Position numbers and translations under genes: made by a program
Shown: piece by piece, positions 10,796 to 20,822 of the stretch
Numbering within the stretch: the first letter of the stretch is position 1
Layout: the number at the start of each line of letters is the position of its first letter
DNA from: a bacterium
GTDB taxonomy: Bacteria; Thermotogota; Thermotogae; Mesoaciditogales; Mesoaciditogaceae
Direction of reading: 5' to 3'
Length of the DNA: 64,000 nucleotides
Assembly (NCBI GenBank): GCA_021800445.1
Contig: JAJYYZ010000001.1
Span: 1 to 64,000, forward strand
The notes under the pieces: model-generated
Databases searched by the model: none
What the model saw: the letters and a program-made list of their open reading frames with translations, nothing else
Told to the model about the DNA's origin: nothing

Positions 10796-11004
10796 AAAAG
10801 ATACTTATCGTTGCACTTTTGATAATAGCCGGATGGCTCGTGTATTTTGATATCACGTCGTACATTTCTTACGTGAAAACCAAAAACGAATATGAAATTG
10901 TCCTTAAAAAATATCAAAATACAAAAAATGAAATGGATTATATCCAACAAACCATGAAGGAGTTGCAATCTCAAATTGCGAATGGTGGTAACCACAGCCC
11001 ATAA
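10792..11004 (+). CDS. Small single-pass membrane protein with coiled coil
   Basis: Seventy residues: a membrane helix at about 4-22, then a charged heptad-like region (EYEIVLKKYQNTKNEMDYIQQTMKELQ) that should form a coiled coil. The layout resembles small division proteins of the FtsL/DivIC type, but no conserved signature proves that. It overlaps the lipoprotein stop by four bases and the following methyltransferase by about 20 bases, so it is co-translated with them. Confidence 0.65.
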   Translation: MKKILIVALLIIAGWLVYFDITSYISYVKTKNEYEIVLKKYQNTKNEMDYIQQTMKELQSQIANGGNHSP

Positions 11005-11725
11005 ACCAGATCATCAACAAATAAATAGAGCAAAATCACTTTCTGTCCAGTTAGGATGTAAGTACATTCCAAGGCATCATTTCAGATTTATAGAAGATGA
11101 AGTTGTCATAATAAACGAAAGGAATGGAATATCAGCCATGAAGGATGGAAAACATCTTTTTTTTCATCCTTCTTTGGCTGTTTTGAGAAAATCCAATTTT
11201 GAACTCGGTCAGAGAGATTATCTTATCGAATCGCTTTCTCTTAAAGGAAACGAAAAGGTGCTCGATTGTACTTTGGGACTCGGAAGTGAGGCTATTTTGA
11301 TAGCCCATTTTTTACCCGAAGGAAAGGTTAAATGTCTTGAAAGTTCAAAGATAGTGAAAATGATCGTCGAAAACGGTTTACAAGAAGAAAATTTGCCCGA
11401 CTGGATAGTCGATGCCTCTAAAAGAATTGAGATATCTGAGGGAAACTACAAAGAGTTCATAAGAAAATCGAGAGAGCAATTTGATTGCATTTACGTTGAT
11501 CCGATGTTTAAACATCCTGAATTGAAATCGGCGGCAATGAACAGTTTAAGACCTTTTGCCGATTATTCCGGAATAACAAATGAGGATTTGGAAATGATGA
11601 AAAAGATCACAAAAAGGATCGTTGTCAAGGCAAGATGGAATGATTCGATCTTTGAAAAATACAAGTTTGACAAAGTGACTGGCAGTTTAAAAAGCAACAT
11701 AGGTTATGGAGTGATTGAACTTTGA
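10982..11725 (+). CDS. Class I SAM-dependent methyltransferase, RsmJ-like
   Basis: The protein opens with VVTTAHKP, as in Firmicutes relatives of the PF04445 (RsmJ-like) family. The SAM-binding motif is VLDCTLGLGSEAI near residue 92, followed by the acidic motif CLESSK and a DPMF catalytic-type motif (IYVDPMFKHPE) near residue 170. RsmJ methylates G1516 of 16S rRNA in E. coli; the target here is not shown. I start at ATG 10982; TTG 10976 is an alternative. It overlaps both neighbours. Confidence 0.72.
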   Translation: MVVTTAHKPDHQQINRAKSLSVQLGCKYIPRHHFRFIEDEVVIINERNGISAMKDGKHLFFHPSLAVLRKSNFELGQRDYLIESLSLKGNEKVLDCTLGLGSEAILIAHFLPEGKVKCLESSKIVKMIVENGLQEENLPDWIVDASKRIEISEGNYKEFIRKSREQFDCIYVDPMFKHPELKSAAMNSLRPFADYSGITNEDLEMMKKITKRIVVKARWNDSIFEKYKFDKVTGSLKSNIGYGVIEL

Positions 11726-12633
11726 AGATACCGCTGATAATGGGACCTACTGCCGTTGGCAAAAGCGATTTTGCCGTTAAACTTGCAAAGATCATCGATG
11801 GAGAGATAATATCAGTCGATTCGATGCAAATTTACAAGTACATGGATATTGGGACCTCAAAGGTCGATATGGAAACAAGAAAAGAGATTCCGCATCATAT
11901 GATAGACATCGTAAAACCTGATGAGGATTTTGACGTCAAACAATTCAGAGATGAGACAATAAAGGTAATTGACGAAATCATATCAAGAAACAAATATCCA
12001 ATTCTGGCAGGTGGTACGGGTTTTTATTTTGAGGCCTTAAAATACGGCATTTTTGAAGGGCCTTCCAAAAACAAAGAAATAAGGGAATCTCTTTTGAAAA
12101 TAGAAAGAGAAAGTAACGGATCGCTTAGAAAGATGCTTTCAAAGATTGATCCTGTTGCTTTTGAAAAATTCGATGCCGGTGATCTCACAAGAATTGTCAG
12201 GGCAATTGAAGTTTACATACTTACCGGAAGACCGATATCCGAACTCTGGAAAGAAAGATCCGAAGATGAAAGATTTACAATTTTCGTGCTTTACAGAGAA
12301 AGAAATGATCTTTACAGACGAATAAACGAAAGAGTTGAAAGTATGTTTGATCGCGGATTTGTGGAAGAAGTTCAAAATTTGCTGAAAATGGGATATTCCA
12401 AAGATTTGAAAGTCATGAGATCCATAGGATACAAAGAAGTGGTACAATATCTTGAAGGAGAGATCGGTATCAACGAATGTGTTGAAATGGTTAAACTTGC
12501 CACACGTCATTACGCTAAAAGGCAATTGACATGGTTTAGAAGATATGAAGATGCGGTGTGGATAAATTTTTCGAATGGAGAGGAACCATCCTTGAACAAG
12601 GTGCTTAAAATCATTGAATGGGGGGCCGCCTGA
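11722..12633 (+). CDS. miaA: tRNA dimethylallyltransferase
   Basis: Adds a dimethylallyl group to A37 of tRNAs reading codons that start with U. Motifs seen are the P-loop GPTAVGKSD at residues 7-15, DSMQIYKYMDIGTSK, AGGTGFYFEAL near residue 97, and the C-terminal TRHYAKRQLTWFR. The TTG start overlaps the previous stop (TTGA) and has GGAGTGA upstream. miaA-hfq-hflX is a conserved order in many bacteria. Confidence 0.96.
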   Translation: MKIPLIMGPTAVGKSDFAVKLAKIIDGEIISVDSMQIYKYMDIGTSKVDMETRKEIPHHMIDIVKPDEDFDVKQFRDETIKVIDEIISRNKYPILAGGTGFYFEALKYGIFEGPSKNKEIRESLLKIERESNGSLRKMLSKIDPVAFEKFDAGDLTRIVRAIEVYILTGRPISELWKERSEDERFTIFVLYRERNDLYRRINERVESMFDRGFVEEVQNLLKMGYSKDLKVMRSIGYKEVVQYLEGEIGINECVEMVKLATRHYAKRQLTWFRRYEDAVWINFSNGEEPSLNKVLKIIEWGAA

Positions 12634-12902
12634 TGGTGGAAAAACAAAATTTACAGGACAGATTGTTGAACTATTTGAGAAAGCGGAAGATCGAAGCCAA
12701 AGTTTACCTCGTGAATGGATTTCAAGTGAAAGGACTTGTCAGATCCTTTGATAATTACACGGTTCTCATTGAAAGTGGAAGACAACAAAACATGGTCTAC
12801 AAACATGCCATAAGCACGATAATTCCCGCTGAGTATGTCGAATTGGGCGAGGCCCTTGGGAAGGAAGTTTTGGAAGAGGAGGAAAACGAAGAACAAGGTT
12901 GA
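12633..12902 (+). CDS. hfq: RNA chaperone Hfq
   Basis: Forms a hexameric ring that pairs small RNAs with mRNAs. Sm1 is seen in DRLLNYLRKRKIEAKVYLVNGFQVKG and Sm2 in VYKHAISTIIP (the YKHA motif). The C-tail is very acidic (EEEENEEQ). ATG 12633 overlaps the miaA stop as TGATG; an in-frame ATG at 12618 would add five residues. It overlaps the start of hflX. Confidence 0.94.
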   Translation: MVEKQNLQDRLLNYLRKRKIEAKVYLVNGFQVKGLVRSFDNYTVLIESGRQQNMVYKHAISTIIPAEYVELGEALGKEVLEEEENEEQG

Positions 12903-14128
12903 AAAAGGCGATATTGTTAGGTGCAACTTATTCAAAATGGCTTAACATAGAAAAAAGCCTTGATGAGCTTGCGCTGCTTTTAAAAAGCATTGACATCGAT
13001 CCTGTTATGAGTTTCTGGCAAGTTTTGAGAACTCCGCTTCCTTCTTATTTGGGAACTGGGAAACTGAACGAAATCGCCCGTTACATAAAAATATACGAAG
13101 CCGATGGGGTTGTGACGGATGATGAACTTAACTCCGTTCAAAGGACAAGCCTTGAAAAAATGCTTAAAGTCGAGATTTTAGACAGAACTCAGGTTATACT
13201 GAAAAATTTTTCAAGAAGTGCGACAACGCAGGAAGGAAAAATAGAGGTAGAACTTGCAACTTTGGAATACGCGCTTTCCCATCTCATAAAGTCTAAGGAC
13301 ATGTCGCGTCTCGGTGGTGGCATAGGAACAGTTGGGCCGGGTGAATCTAAACTTGAAACGGACAGAAGGACTATAAAAAGAAAGATCTCTTTGTTAGAGA
13401 CAGAAATTGAAAAAATATCGAGAGAGAAAATGACCAAAAAGAGCAAACGAATCTCTTCAATAATACCAAAAGTATCGATAGTGGGTTACACCAATGCCGG
13501 AAAATCGATGCTTCTGAAATCGTTGAGCGGGTTTGAGATCAAAAGTGAAAATAGACTTTTTACAACTTTGGATCCTATAACAAGAAAAGTTTGGATAGGA
13601 GAAAATCTTTACGCCTTGTTTTCCGATACCGTCGGTTTTATATCAAAACTTCCAACTCAACTTGTTAAGGCTTTTAAGTCAACGCTTGACGAGATAAAAG
13701 ATGCCGATCTCATTTTACTCGTTATCGACGGATCTGATGATGATTTTGAAAAGAAAATGCAGGTATCGATAGACACGATATCCAAAATAGGTGCGACGGA
13801 TATACCGATTTTAAAAATCATAAACAAAATAGATCTTTGCGATTCGAATCGTTTATCCGCTTTGTCAAGAGAATATCCCGATGCCATTTTTGTTTCGGCA
13901 TTAAAACGACTTTACCTTGATGAATTGCTTTCAAAAATTCGAGAAGAATCGACGAAGGACTATATTCATCTCGAAACGGAAGTTGACGCATCTCAATGGC
14001 AGAGGATCATCGGAACGGAAGGAATAAGAATAATGAGTTTTAACTCATTTGAGGGGAAAGTGCACGCGATACTCAAGATCAATCCTGTTATTTTACCAAA
14101 AATAACGGAGGTTCAAAATGTGGTTTAA
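12899..14128 (+). CDS. hflX: Ribosome-associated GTPase HflX
   Basis: GTPase that binds the large ribosomal subunit and can split stalled ribosomes. An N-terminal HflX domain contains LGTGK near residue 53 and DRTQVIL; a conserved glycine-rich linker GGGIGTVGPGESKLE follows. The G domain has GYTNAGKS near residue 200, TTLDP, DTVGF near residue 244 and NKID. Translation begins at TTG overlapping the hfq stop. Confidence 0.95.
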   Translation: MKKAILLGATYSKWLNIEKSLDELALLLKSIDIDPVMSFWQVLRTPLPSYLGTGKLNEIARYIKIYEADGVVTDDELNSVQRTSLEKMLKVEILDRTQVILKNFSRSATTQEGKIEVELATLEYALSHLIKSKDMSRLGGGIGTVGPGESKLETDRRTIKRKISLLETEIEKISREKMTKKSKRISSIIPKVSIVGYTNAGKSMLLKSLSGFEIKSENRLFTTLDPITRKVWIGENLYALFSDTVGFISKLPTQLVKAFKSTLDEIKDADLILLVIDGSDDDFEKKMQVSIDTISKIGATDIPILKIINKIDLCDSNRLSALSREYPDAIFVSALKRLYLDELLSKIREESTKDYIHLETEVDASQWQRIIGTEGIRIMSFNSFEGKVHAILKINPVILPKITEVQNVV

Positions 14129-14435
14129 CAAAAAGCCAAGGACCAAGGGCCCCTTGTACTTTGAAAAAGACGGGATTTTCATGTACACACAAAGCAAACA
14201 GGGCACTTTGTTTCGTACGATACTTAGAAAAGGATATGATTTTCAATCGAATTACGATGAAGGGCCGGCCATAATTTTGGATAAAGAACTTGTTGGCCAG
14301 CGATCAGACGATCTTTTGAGCGTTCATGTTGAATTAGATGAAAATTACAACGTTATATCTTCAGAGATAAACGGAGGTAAATTCCTGACTCCGCAAGAAT
14401 ATGAAGAACTTTCAAAGAAGGAGGAACCAAAGTGA
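14118..14435 (+). CDS. Conserved small protein of unknown function
   Basis: 105 residues with no recognised domain. The N-terminus is basic ([12 protein letters not shown]), the middle is beta-rich and the C-terminus is acidic/lysine-rich. It has a good GGAGG site and overlaps both hflX (by 11 bases) and metK (by four), so it is surely expressed with the operon. Function cannot be told from sequence or context. Confidence 0.65.
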   Translation: MWFNKKPRTKGPLYFEKDGIFMYTQSKQGTLFRTILRKGYDFQSNYDEGPAIILDKELVGQRSDDLLSVHVELDENYNVISSEINGGKFLTPQEYEELSKKEEPK

Positions 14436-15622
14436 AGAAACTTTTCACAAGCGAAAGTGTTACTGAAGGACATCCGGACAAGATAGCAGATCAGGTTTCG
14501 GATGCAATTTTGGATGAGGCAATAGCGCAGGATCCGGAAAGCAGAGTTGCCATTGAAACCTTTGTGGTCAGAGGAGAGGTTATGGTCGGAGGACAAATGA
14601 CGACGAAAGCGTACATAGATATTCCGTCCGTTGTACGCAAGACCGTACTTGACATAGGATACACAAGGGCTAAATATGGCTTTGACGGTGAAACATGCGC
14701 GGTTGTAACGGCCATAGACGAACAATCACCGGATATAGCCTTGGGAGTAGATGAAGCCTTTGAAGTAAAAGAGGGAGAGAAAGTTTCAGATCCTCTTGAA
14801 AAACTCGGTGCGGGAGATCAGGGTATAATGTTTGGATATGCAAGCGATGAAACTTCTGAGTATATGCCTTTGAGCATATCTCTTGCTCATAAACTTGCAA
14901 GAAGGCTTTCCGAAGTTAGAAAGACAAAAACTCTTGATTTTCTAAGGCCTGACGGTAAAACTCAGGTAACGGTCGAATTCGATGATGATGGAAAACCCAT
15001 TGCGGTTGATGCTGTTATAATATCCGCCCAGCACGATCCAAATGTTTCGAGGATCGATCTTGAGAATGGAATACATGAAGAGGTTATAAACAAAATAATT
15101 CCTCATGAGTATTTCACAAAAGAAACCAAGATATACATAAATCCAACGGGACGGTTTGTGATAGGCGGTCCTATGGGGGATACAGGATTGACCGGCAGAA
15201 AAATAATAGTTGATACCTACGGCGGAGTTGCGCCTCACGGCGGCGGTGCTTTTAGTGGAAAAGATCCGACCAAAGTTGACAGATCGGCATCTTACATGGC
15301 AAGATATGTCGCAAAAAATATAGTTGCCGCCAAACTTGCCCACAAATGTTTGATCCAGGTTGCCTACGCTATTGGCGTTGCAAGACCAGTTTCAATTTTC
15401 GTTGATACTTACGAAACAGGTGTTATTCCGGACATGGAATTGACGAAGATCGTGAATCAAATTTTTGATTTTAGACCCGGTGCCATAATAAAGAATTTGA
15501 ATCTTAGAAAACCTATCTACAAACAACTTGCCGCTTACGGTCACCTTGGAAGGACAGATCTCGATCTTTCTTGGGAAAAGACGGATAAGATCCAAAATTT
15601 AAAAGCAGCGGTGAGAGTTTGA
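14432..15622 (+). CDS. metK: S-adenosylmethionine synthetase
   Basis: Makes S-adenosylmethionine from methionine and ATP. Motifs are [13 protein letters not shown] at the N-terminus, [12 protein letters not shown] near residue 127, and [16 protein letters not shown] near residue 272. The length of 396 is usual. The GTG start overlaps the preceding stop, with AAGGAGG upstream. Several SAM users are in or near this run (the methyltransferase at 10982, and the radical SAM protein at 25493). No SAM riboswitch precedes it, as there is no intergenic space. Confidence 0.97.
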   Translation: MKKLFTSESVTEGHPDKIADQVSDAILDEAIAQDPESRVAIETFVVRGEVMVGGQMTTKAYIDIPSVVRKTVLDIGYTRAKYGFDGETCAVVTAIDEQSPDIALGVDEAFEVKEGEKVSDPLEKLGAGDQGIMFGYASDETSEYMPLSISLAHKLARRLSEVRKTKTLDFLRPDGKTQVTVEFDDDGKPIAVDAVIISAQHDPNVSRIDLENGIHEEVINKIIPHEYFTKETKIYINPTGRFVIGGPMGDTGLTGRKIIVDTYGGVAPHGGGAFSGKDPTKVDRSASYMARYVAKNIVAAKLAHKCLIQVAYAIGVARPVSIFVDTYETGVIPDMELTKIVNQIFDFRPGAIIKNLNLRKPIYKQLAAYGHLGRTDLDLSWEKTDKIQNLKAAVRV

Positions 15623-17458
15623 ATGGAAGAGTACGATGTAGTCGTAATAGGCGCAGGACACGCAGGGGTTGAAGCAGCCCTTGCAACCGCAAAGCAGGGT
15701 TTTAGGACCCTGCTTTTGGGTATAAATCTTGATAACGTTGCATGGACACCGTGTAATCCTGCAGTCGGAGGCCCAGCAAAGGGAATAATTGCAAGAGAAG
15801 TCGATGCGCTTGGCGGCGCGATGGCAAAGATAACCGATGCGGCCATGATAAACATAAGAGTGCTGAACACCTCTAAAGGTCTTGCAGTTCAAGCGTTAAG
15901 GGCTCAGGTGGATAAATATCTTTACTCAAAAACGGCAAAACAAATTCTCATGGAACAGAAAAATTTAACTTTGCGTCAGGGAGTGGCGACTGATCTGATC
16001 GTCGAGAAGGGAAAGGTTGTAGGTGTTGGCACATCTCTTGGCATTTTGTACAAATGCAAAGTCGCGATAATCACTACTGGCACATTTCTTGGCGGAAAAA
16101 TTTTCATAGGGCCGAACTCAATGCCGGCAGGTCGCCTTGGAGAACCTCCCGCGGAAGGTTTAACTGAGAGTCTCAAAAAATACGGTATAAATATGAAAAG
16201 GTTTAAAACCGGTACGCCTCCGAGAGTTTTAAAATCATCGATTGATTTTTCAAACCTTGAAAAGCAAGAAACGGCAGATGAACCGTTGGCATTTTCATAT
16301 TCAGATGATCCAAAAATTTTACCCAAAAATTATCCTTGTTTCATAACAAGGACAAGCAACGTAACCCATGACATAATAAGAGAAAACCTTCATTTCTCTC
16401 CAATGTACGGGGATGTCAAACTCATTCATTCGGTCGGACCACGTTATTGTCCTTCGATAGAGGATAAGGTCGTGAAATTTCCAAACAGAGACTCTCATCA
16501 ACTTTTCGTCGAGCCGGAGGGAACAGATTCAATGGAATATTACATAAATGGCTTTAGCACATCCTTACCTTACGATGCTCAGGTAAGGATGCTTCACACG
16601 CTTCCGGGCTTTGATCATGCGGTGATAATAAGACCTGCTTACGCAGTGGAATACGATTATGCCGATCCAACCCAACTTTATCCAACTCTTGAATCCAAAA
16701 TGGTTGAAAATCTTTACTTCGCAGGGCAGGTTAACGGCACAAGCGGTTACGAAGAGGCCGCAGGACAGGGTATAATGGCCGGATTGAATGCCGGATTGAA
16801 GTTAAAAGGAGAAGATCAGATCGTGCTTGGACGTCATGAATCTTACACCGGCGTTATGATAGACGATCTTGTCTTCAAAGGTGTAGACGAACCTTACAGG
16901 ATGCTCACTTCAAGAGCTGAATACAGGTTGCTTTTAAGAGACGACAACGCACATTTGAGACTTACGAAGTACGGTTACAGGGGTGGCATAGTTGACAAAG
17001 AGTTCTATGAAAGAGTTCTGAAAATCGAAAAAGGTGTAAATGAGACGATTGAAAGATTCAAAACAGTTAAAATCAAAATATCAAAGGATTTCAAAAATTT
17101 GGACATTCAAAAAACGCTTTCGCTTTTCGAACTTTTGAAAATTCCGGGCGTATCTTACTCGGACATAGCCGAATTCGATCCCCAACCCATTACCGATGCA
17201 GAATTGATAAAAGAAATTGAAATAGAAGTTAACTACGGTGGATATATATCCAAAGAGATTCAGGAAGCACAAAAACTTTCAAAATTGGATAAGATAAGAA
17301 TACCTCCAGATTTTGACTTTTCAAAAGTTGTTGGAATTTCAACAGAATCAAAACAAAAACTCATCAAAATGAAACCGACGACACTCGGCCAGGCTGCAAG
17401 AATTCAAGGTGTAACACCAAGCGATTTATTTCTTCTGAGTTCAAAGATAAAGGGGTAA
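15623..17458 (+). CDS. mnmG: tRNA uridine 5-carboxymethylaminomethyl modification enzyme, FAD subunit
   Basis: Works with MnmE to modify the wobble uridine of tRNAs. The N-terminal FAD site is VVIGAGHAGVEAALA; NPAVGGPAKG follows near residue 52, then the family signature PARLGEPP-like region near residue 170, and VNGTSGYEEAAGQG near residue 375. The 611 residues are typical. ATG follows the metK stop directly. mnmE is not in the window. Confidence 0.95.
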   Translation: MEEYDVVVIGAGHAGVEAALATAKQGFRTLLLGINLDNVAWTPCNPAVGGPAKGIIAREVDALGGAMAKITDAAMINIRVLNTSKGLAVQALRAQVDKYLYSKTAKQILMEQKNLTLRQGVATDLIVEKGKVVGVGTSLGILYKCKVAIITTGTFLGGKIFIGPNSMPAGRLGEPPAEGLTESLKKYGINMKRFKTGTPPRVLKSSIDFSNLEKQETADEPLAFSYSDDPKILPKNYPCFITRTSNVTHDIIRENLHFSPMYGDVKLIHSVGPRYCPSIEDKVVKFPNRDSHQLFVEPEGTDSMEYYINGFSTSLPYDAQVRMLHTLPGFDHAVIIRPAYAVEYDYADPTQLYPTLESKMVENLYFAGQVNGTSGYEEAAGQGIMAGLNAGLKLKGEDQIVLGRHESYTGVMIDDLVFKGVDEPYRMLTSRAEYRLLLRDDNAHLRLTKYGYRGGIVDKEFYERVLKIEKGVNETIERFKTVKIKISKDFKNLDIQKTLSLFELLKIPGVSYSDIAEFDPQPITDAELIKEIEIEVNYGGYISKEIQEAQKLSKLDKIRIPPDFDFSKVVGISTESKQKLIKMKPTTLGQAARIQGVTPSDLFLLSSKIKG

Positions 17459-17461
17459 TCT

Positions 17462-19075
17462 GTGGACAAGATATACATAATAGGCCATAAGAATCCGGAT
17501 GTGGATTCTATTTGCAGTGTGATAGGTTATGCCGATCTTTTGAACCGTTCCGATCCTGTCTACGTTCCCGCGCGGTGCGGTGAAATAAATTTCGAAACCA
17601 AATTCGCGCTTTCAAAATTTGGAATAAGTGAGCCTTTATACATAGAAAGTCTCGATCCCAAGATTGTGGACATGAAATTGCCACCTCCGATAAGCGTTCA
17701 TGAAGATGTTCCGACGATTGACGTCGCGATACTTATGGAAAAACACGACATAAAAAATGTGCCTGTTGTCGACGCTGAAGGCAAACTTGTAGGCCTTGTG
17801 AGCGAAAGAGGTCTTGCCAAGGCTTACGTGAGAAGAATCAAGATAGAACAACTTGAAATGGCTCCAATAAGCATAGAGACACTCGCAAGAATAACAGAAG
17901 GAAAAGTTTTGTTCGATTCCGGCAGAATTCTTAAAGGGAAGGTTTACACGGCAATAGATGCGCTTCATGTTGCGCTTTCCAAACTTGAACGGGAAGACAT
18001 AGTGATCGTCGGAGACAATGAACCGGATCAGATCGCCTTCATAAGGTCCGGCGTAGCGGCACTTATAATTGCAAATGGAGCTCTGGTCGTGGAAAGAGTC
18101 ATAAATGAGGCGAAAGTGAATAACACATCGATTATTCAGACCAATCTTGATGCATTTGGCGTTGGTAAGATGATAAATTTATCTCTTCCGGCGAAAATGG
18201 TAATGGCAAAGGATATACCGATTTTGAAAATGAATGATTCCATCGAATATGCAAAAAAGATCGTGTATGAATCAAAATTCAGAACTGCCTGCATAGTCGA
18301 CGATAAAGGAATTTTGGCAGGAGTTATGACGAGAACGAACCTTCTCGAAGAGGTAAAAAAATCTGTTATATTGCTCGATCATAACGAATACACTCAGGCC
18401 GTTGATGGCATAGAAAAGGCCGAAATAATAGAGATAATAGATCATCACAGAATAGGCAACATAAATACCATAAAACCGGTCAAATTTTTGAATGATCCAA
18501 TAGGATCTACTTCAACCATAATAACTTACAAGTTTATTGATGCCGGTATCGAGCCATCGCCTCAAATAGCCGGAGTGCTTTTGAGTGGCATACTTTCAGA
18601 CACCCTCATTATGAAATTATCCACCACAACGCAAAAGGATATCAATGCAGTTAATTATCTGTCCCAAATAGCAGGAGTAGATCCTTACGAGTATGGTAAT
18701 GAGTTGATAAATGCCGGAATGTCTCTTAATGGATTGTCTGTAGAAGAGATAATCACGAAGGATATGAAAAGATATAACATGTTCGGCAAAAATATCGTGA
18801 TTTCTCAAGTCATGGTAACATCTTTCGATTTTTCTAACTCTAAATCTAATGAAATAGTTTCGAAAATGGCCAAATTAAGAAATTCTATGAATGTCGATTA
18901 CTTTTTTTGCCTTTTCACGAATGTTTTTGAAAATTCAAGCGATCTTTTTTTAAGTGCTGATGAAGATTGCCTTTTGAAATTCGAATCAAAAAACCCTCTA
19001 AGGTTGGAAAACGTCATGTCCCGCAAAAAAGATTTTCTTCCTTACGTGGCAAAAATAATTCAAAACAGAATATAA
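17462..19075 (+). CDS. Manganese-dependent inorganic pyrophosphatase with CBS and DRTGG domains
   Basis: Family II pyrophosphatase with a regulatory insert. The DHH phosphoesterase part has GHKNPDVDSI at the N-terminus, DHNEY near residue 305 and IDHHRIGN near residue 325, with GILSDTLIMKLSTTT near residue 378. Inserted between residues 70 and 300 are two CBS motifs around a DRTGG-like region. In clostridial relatives this insert binds AMP/ATP and diadenosine polyphosphates and controls activity; that is inferred here. GTG start. Confidence 0.88.
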   Translation: MDKIYIIGHKNPDVDSICSVIGYADLLNRSDPVYVPARCGEINFETKFALSKFGISEPLYIESLDPKIVDMKLPPPISVHEDVPTIDVAILMEKHDIKNVPVVDAEGKLVGLVSERGLAKAYVRRIKIEQLEMAPISIETLARITEGKVLFDSGRILKGKVYTAIDALHVALSKLEREDIVIVGDNEPDQIAFIRSGVAALIIANGALVVERVINEAKVNNTSIIQTNLDAFGVGKMINLSLPAKMVMAKDIPILKMNDSIEYAKKIVYESKFRTACIVDDKGILAGVMTRTNLLEEVKKSVILLDHNEYTQAVDGIEKAEIIEIIDHHRIGNINTIKPVKFLNDPIGSTSTIITYKFIDAGIEPSPQIAGVLLSGILSDTLIMKLSTTTQKDINAVNYLSQIAGVDPYEYGNELINAGMSLNGLSVEEIITKDMKRYNMFGKNIVISQVMVTSFDFSNSKSNEIVSKMAKLRNSMNVDYFFCLFTNVFENSSDLFLSADEDCLLKFESKNPLRLENVMSRKKDFLPYVAKIIQNRI

Positions 19076-19136
19076 CATTACTCCTCATTAGTTTTTATAT
19101 TTCTTATTTTTAGATTATTGTTTTCATAAATCTTAA

Positions 19137-19166
19137 TTGACATCTTGCTTTAAGATGAAGTATAAT
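19137..19166 (+). promoter_or_regulatory. Consensus sigma-70-type promoter for the lipoprotein-protease unit
   Basis: TTGACA, an 18-base spacer and TATAAT lie about 30 bases before the TTG start at 19198. Both boxes are perfect consensus. This is the best promoter match in the host part of the window and fits an abundantly made surface protein. Confidence 0.8.
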
Positions 19167-19197
19167 TTTCATATCTTGATGAAAGGGGATGAAGTAA

Positions 19198-20808
19198 TTG
19201 AAACTAAGGGGTAAATTGATTTTGCTTTCTCTTTCTGTACTTGTGATAGCCGTTGTCTTAAGCGGATGTTTTCTTATGCCTCCAACTGTTAAATTCACCG
19301 CTCCAACATCGCTCAACAACTCGGCTTATCCAGTTAATTCTCCCATAACCTTTGCATGGTCAGGCGAAAGTGGGCTTACCTACACGTTAACTTTGTCCGC
19401 ATCCGGTGTTGGACCAATAACTTTACTTGCCAACACAAATCTAACAACATACCAAACATCGATAGCGACTCCCGGTGTTTACACGGCCCAAATCGTTGGT
19501 AAAACAGGTCTTGGTGGAACGGGCAAGGATACCACAACTTTCAACGTTACATCTTTGAAAATCACAAATGCCGCTACAGTCTACGCCACAGACAATGTCT
19601 CTGTATCCTGGAAGTCTCTTGACAACAAACCCCACACGTACCTTTACTCTATAACAAACGGTGCAACGTGGATCTCAACGACACAGACAAGAGCGACTTT
19701 GACAAACCTTCCGGACGGAAATTACACCTTCATGGTGAAGCTTGCCAATGCTTACGTGCCTGCGGCCGTTTACAATTTTGAAATTTTGACGGCAGGACCG
19801 ACGATAGGAATAGCGGTTTCTGACAGAACCGAAGGCGGCTTTTACGGAATAGGATCCCATCCTCAGGGAAGATACGCTCTCATAAGTTGGGCGTCCGATC
19901 AAAAATTAGGTGCCTTGCTTGTGAGATTTTACCTTTACGGTCCTTTGGGAACGGGCATAAGATATAGGCTTAACATATCTCCAAATGGACAGTGGGTAGT
20001 ACTGCCTGCAACATCAACGGCTCAGCAGTGGTATTTGATTCCACATCCGAACACGAACACAGACATGATAGTTTCGGCAACAGGCCCTGGCAGTTTGCAG
20101 GTCTACGATATGAGTGGAAATGCTTACAACGTACCTGCATTCCAGTTAGGTCAGACTTACGCAATAGGTATGTTACCTATAAACTGGCTTGGAACACAAG
20201 GGTCTTTTGCGATAGCCCCATTTGTACTCAGCGAAAGGTACGGACTTTCGAATATGCCCGAAATGTACGTAGGATACAACACATCATCTGTGGCAACGGG
20301 TGGATCTTTTGTGGCTTCGGTCTACGATCCAAACCTTACGGCCTACGCGTCTGGTACCCATGAAATAGTCAACGACAACGTCGATCATACAGACATCACG
20401 ACAAACAACGGCCTGATGTACATGCAATTCTCCGTTCAACTCGCATCTGGCCTCCAACTCAACAGTGTTTCATTCCCAGACATGATGGCGGGAAAGGTTA
20501 ACCTTTCAACTTACAAATACGATCCGGATACCGGAATTCTTACAGTCTACAGAGGATTCGTTAATCCTGTCCCAGGTGCATCCGTGGCACAGTCGGCGAC
20601 CGATGTAGCCGTCCAGATTCAATGCACGGTACCGGCAACGTACACTGGATCTTACGCGTACGCTGGCATAATCTACGAAGGATACTTTGGAAATGAAGGA
20701 TATTCCAATCTTAATCCCGTTTTCAAAGATAACTCTTTGAGGAACATAGATGGTGTCGTGATTTTGAGATCCGTGCCCGTTGTTGCCATTGGCAGCGCGG
20801 CGAAGTGA
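19198..20808 (+). CDS. Large surface lipoprotein with beta-sandwich domains, possible cohesin-like part
   Basis: Signal peptide with lipobox (VVLSGC) at residues 1-25. Residues 30-115 and 120-195 look like two Ig/fibronectin-type domains (FAWSGESGLTYTL, VSWKSLDNKPHTYLYSITNG). Residues 365-530 form a third beta-rich part that resembles a cohesin-type fold (MQFSVQLASGLQLNSVSF, YKYDPDTGILTVYRG). The cohesin assignment is a guess based on the next gene, which ends in a dockerin-like motif. TTG start with AAAGGGGATGA upstream. The two genes share a promoter. Confidence 0.7.
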   Translation: MKLRGKLILLSLSVLVIAVVLSGCFLMPPTVKFTAPTSLNNSAYPVNSPITFAWSGESGLTYTLTLSASGVGPITLLANTNLTTYQTSIATPGVYTAQIVGKTGLGGTGKDTTTFNVTSLKITNAATVYATDNVSVSWKSLDNKPHTYLYSITNGATWISTTQTRATLTNLPDGNYTFMVKLANAYVPAAVYNFEILTAGPTIGIAVSDRTEGGFYGIGSHPQGRYALISWASDQKLGALLVRFYLYGPLGTGIRYRLNISPNGQWVVLPATSTAQQWYLIPHPNTNTDMIVSATGPGSLQVYDMSGNAYNVPAFQLGQTYAIGMLPINWLGTQGSFAIAPFVLSERYGLSNMPEMYVGYNTSSVATGGSFVASVYDPNLTAYASGTHEIVNDNVDHTDITTNNGLMYMQFSVQLASGLQLNSVSFPDMMAGKVNLSTYKYDPDTGILTVYRGFVNPVPGASVAQSATDVAVQIQCTVPATYTGSYAYAGIIYEGYFGNEGYSNLNPVFKDNSLRNIDGVVILRSVPVVAIGSAAK

Positions 20809-20822
20809 GCGGGGTGATTGAC

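Noticed and set aside
14345-14435. A SAM riboswitch before metK.
   Set aside because: metK overlaps the preceding gene by four bases, leaving no leader for a riboswitch.
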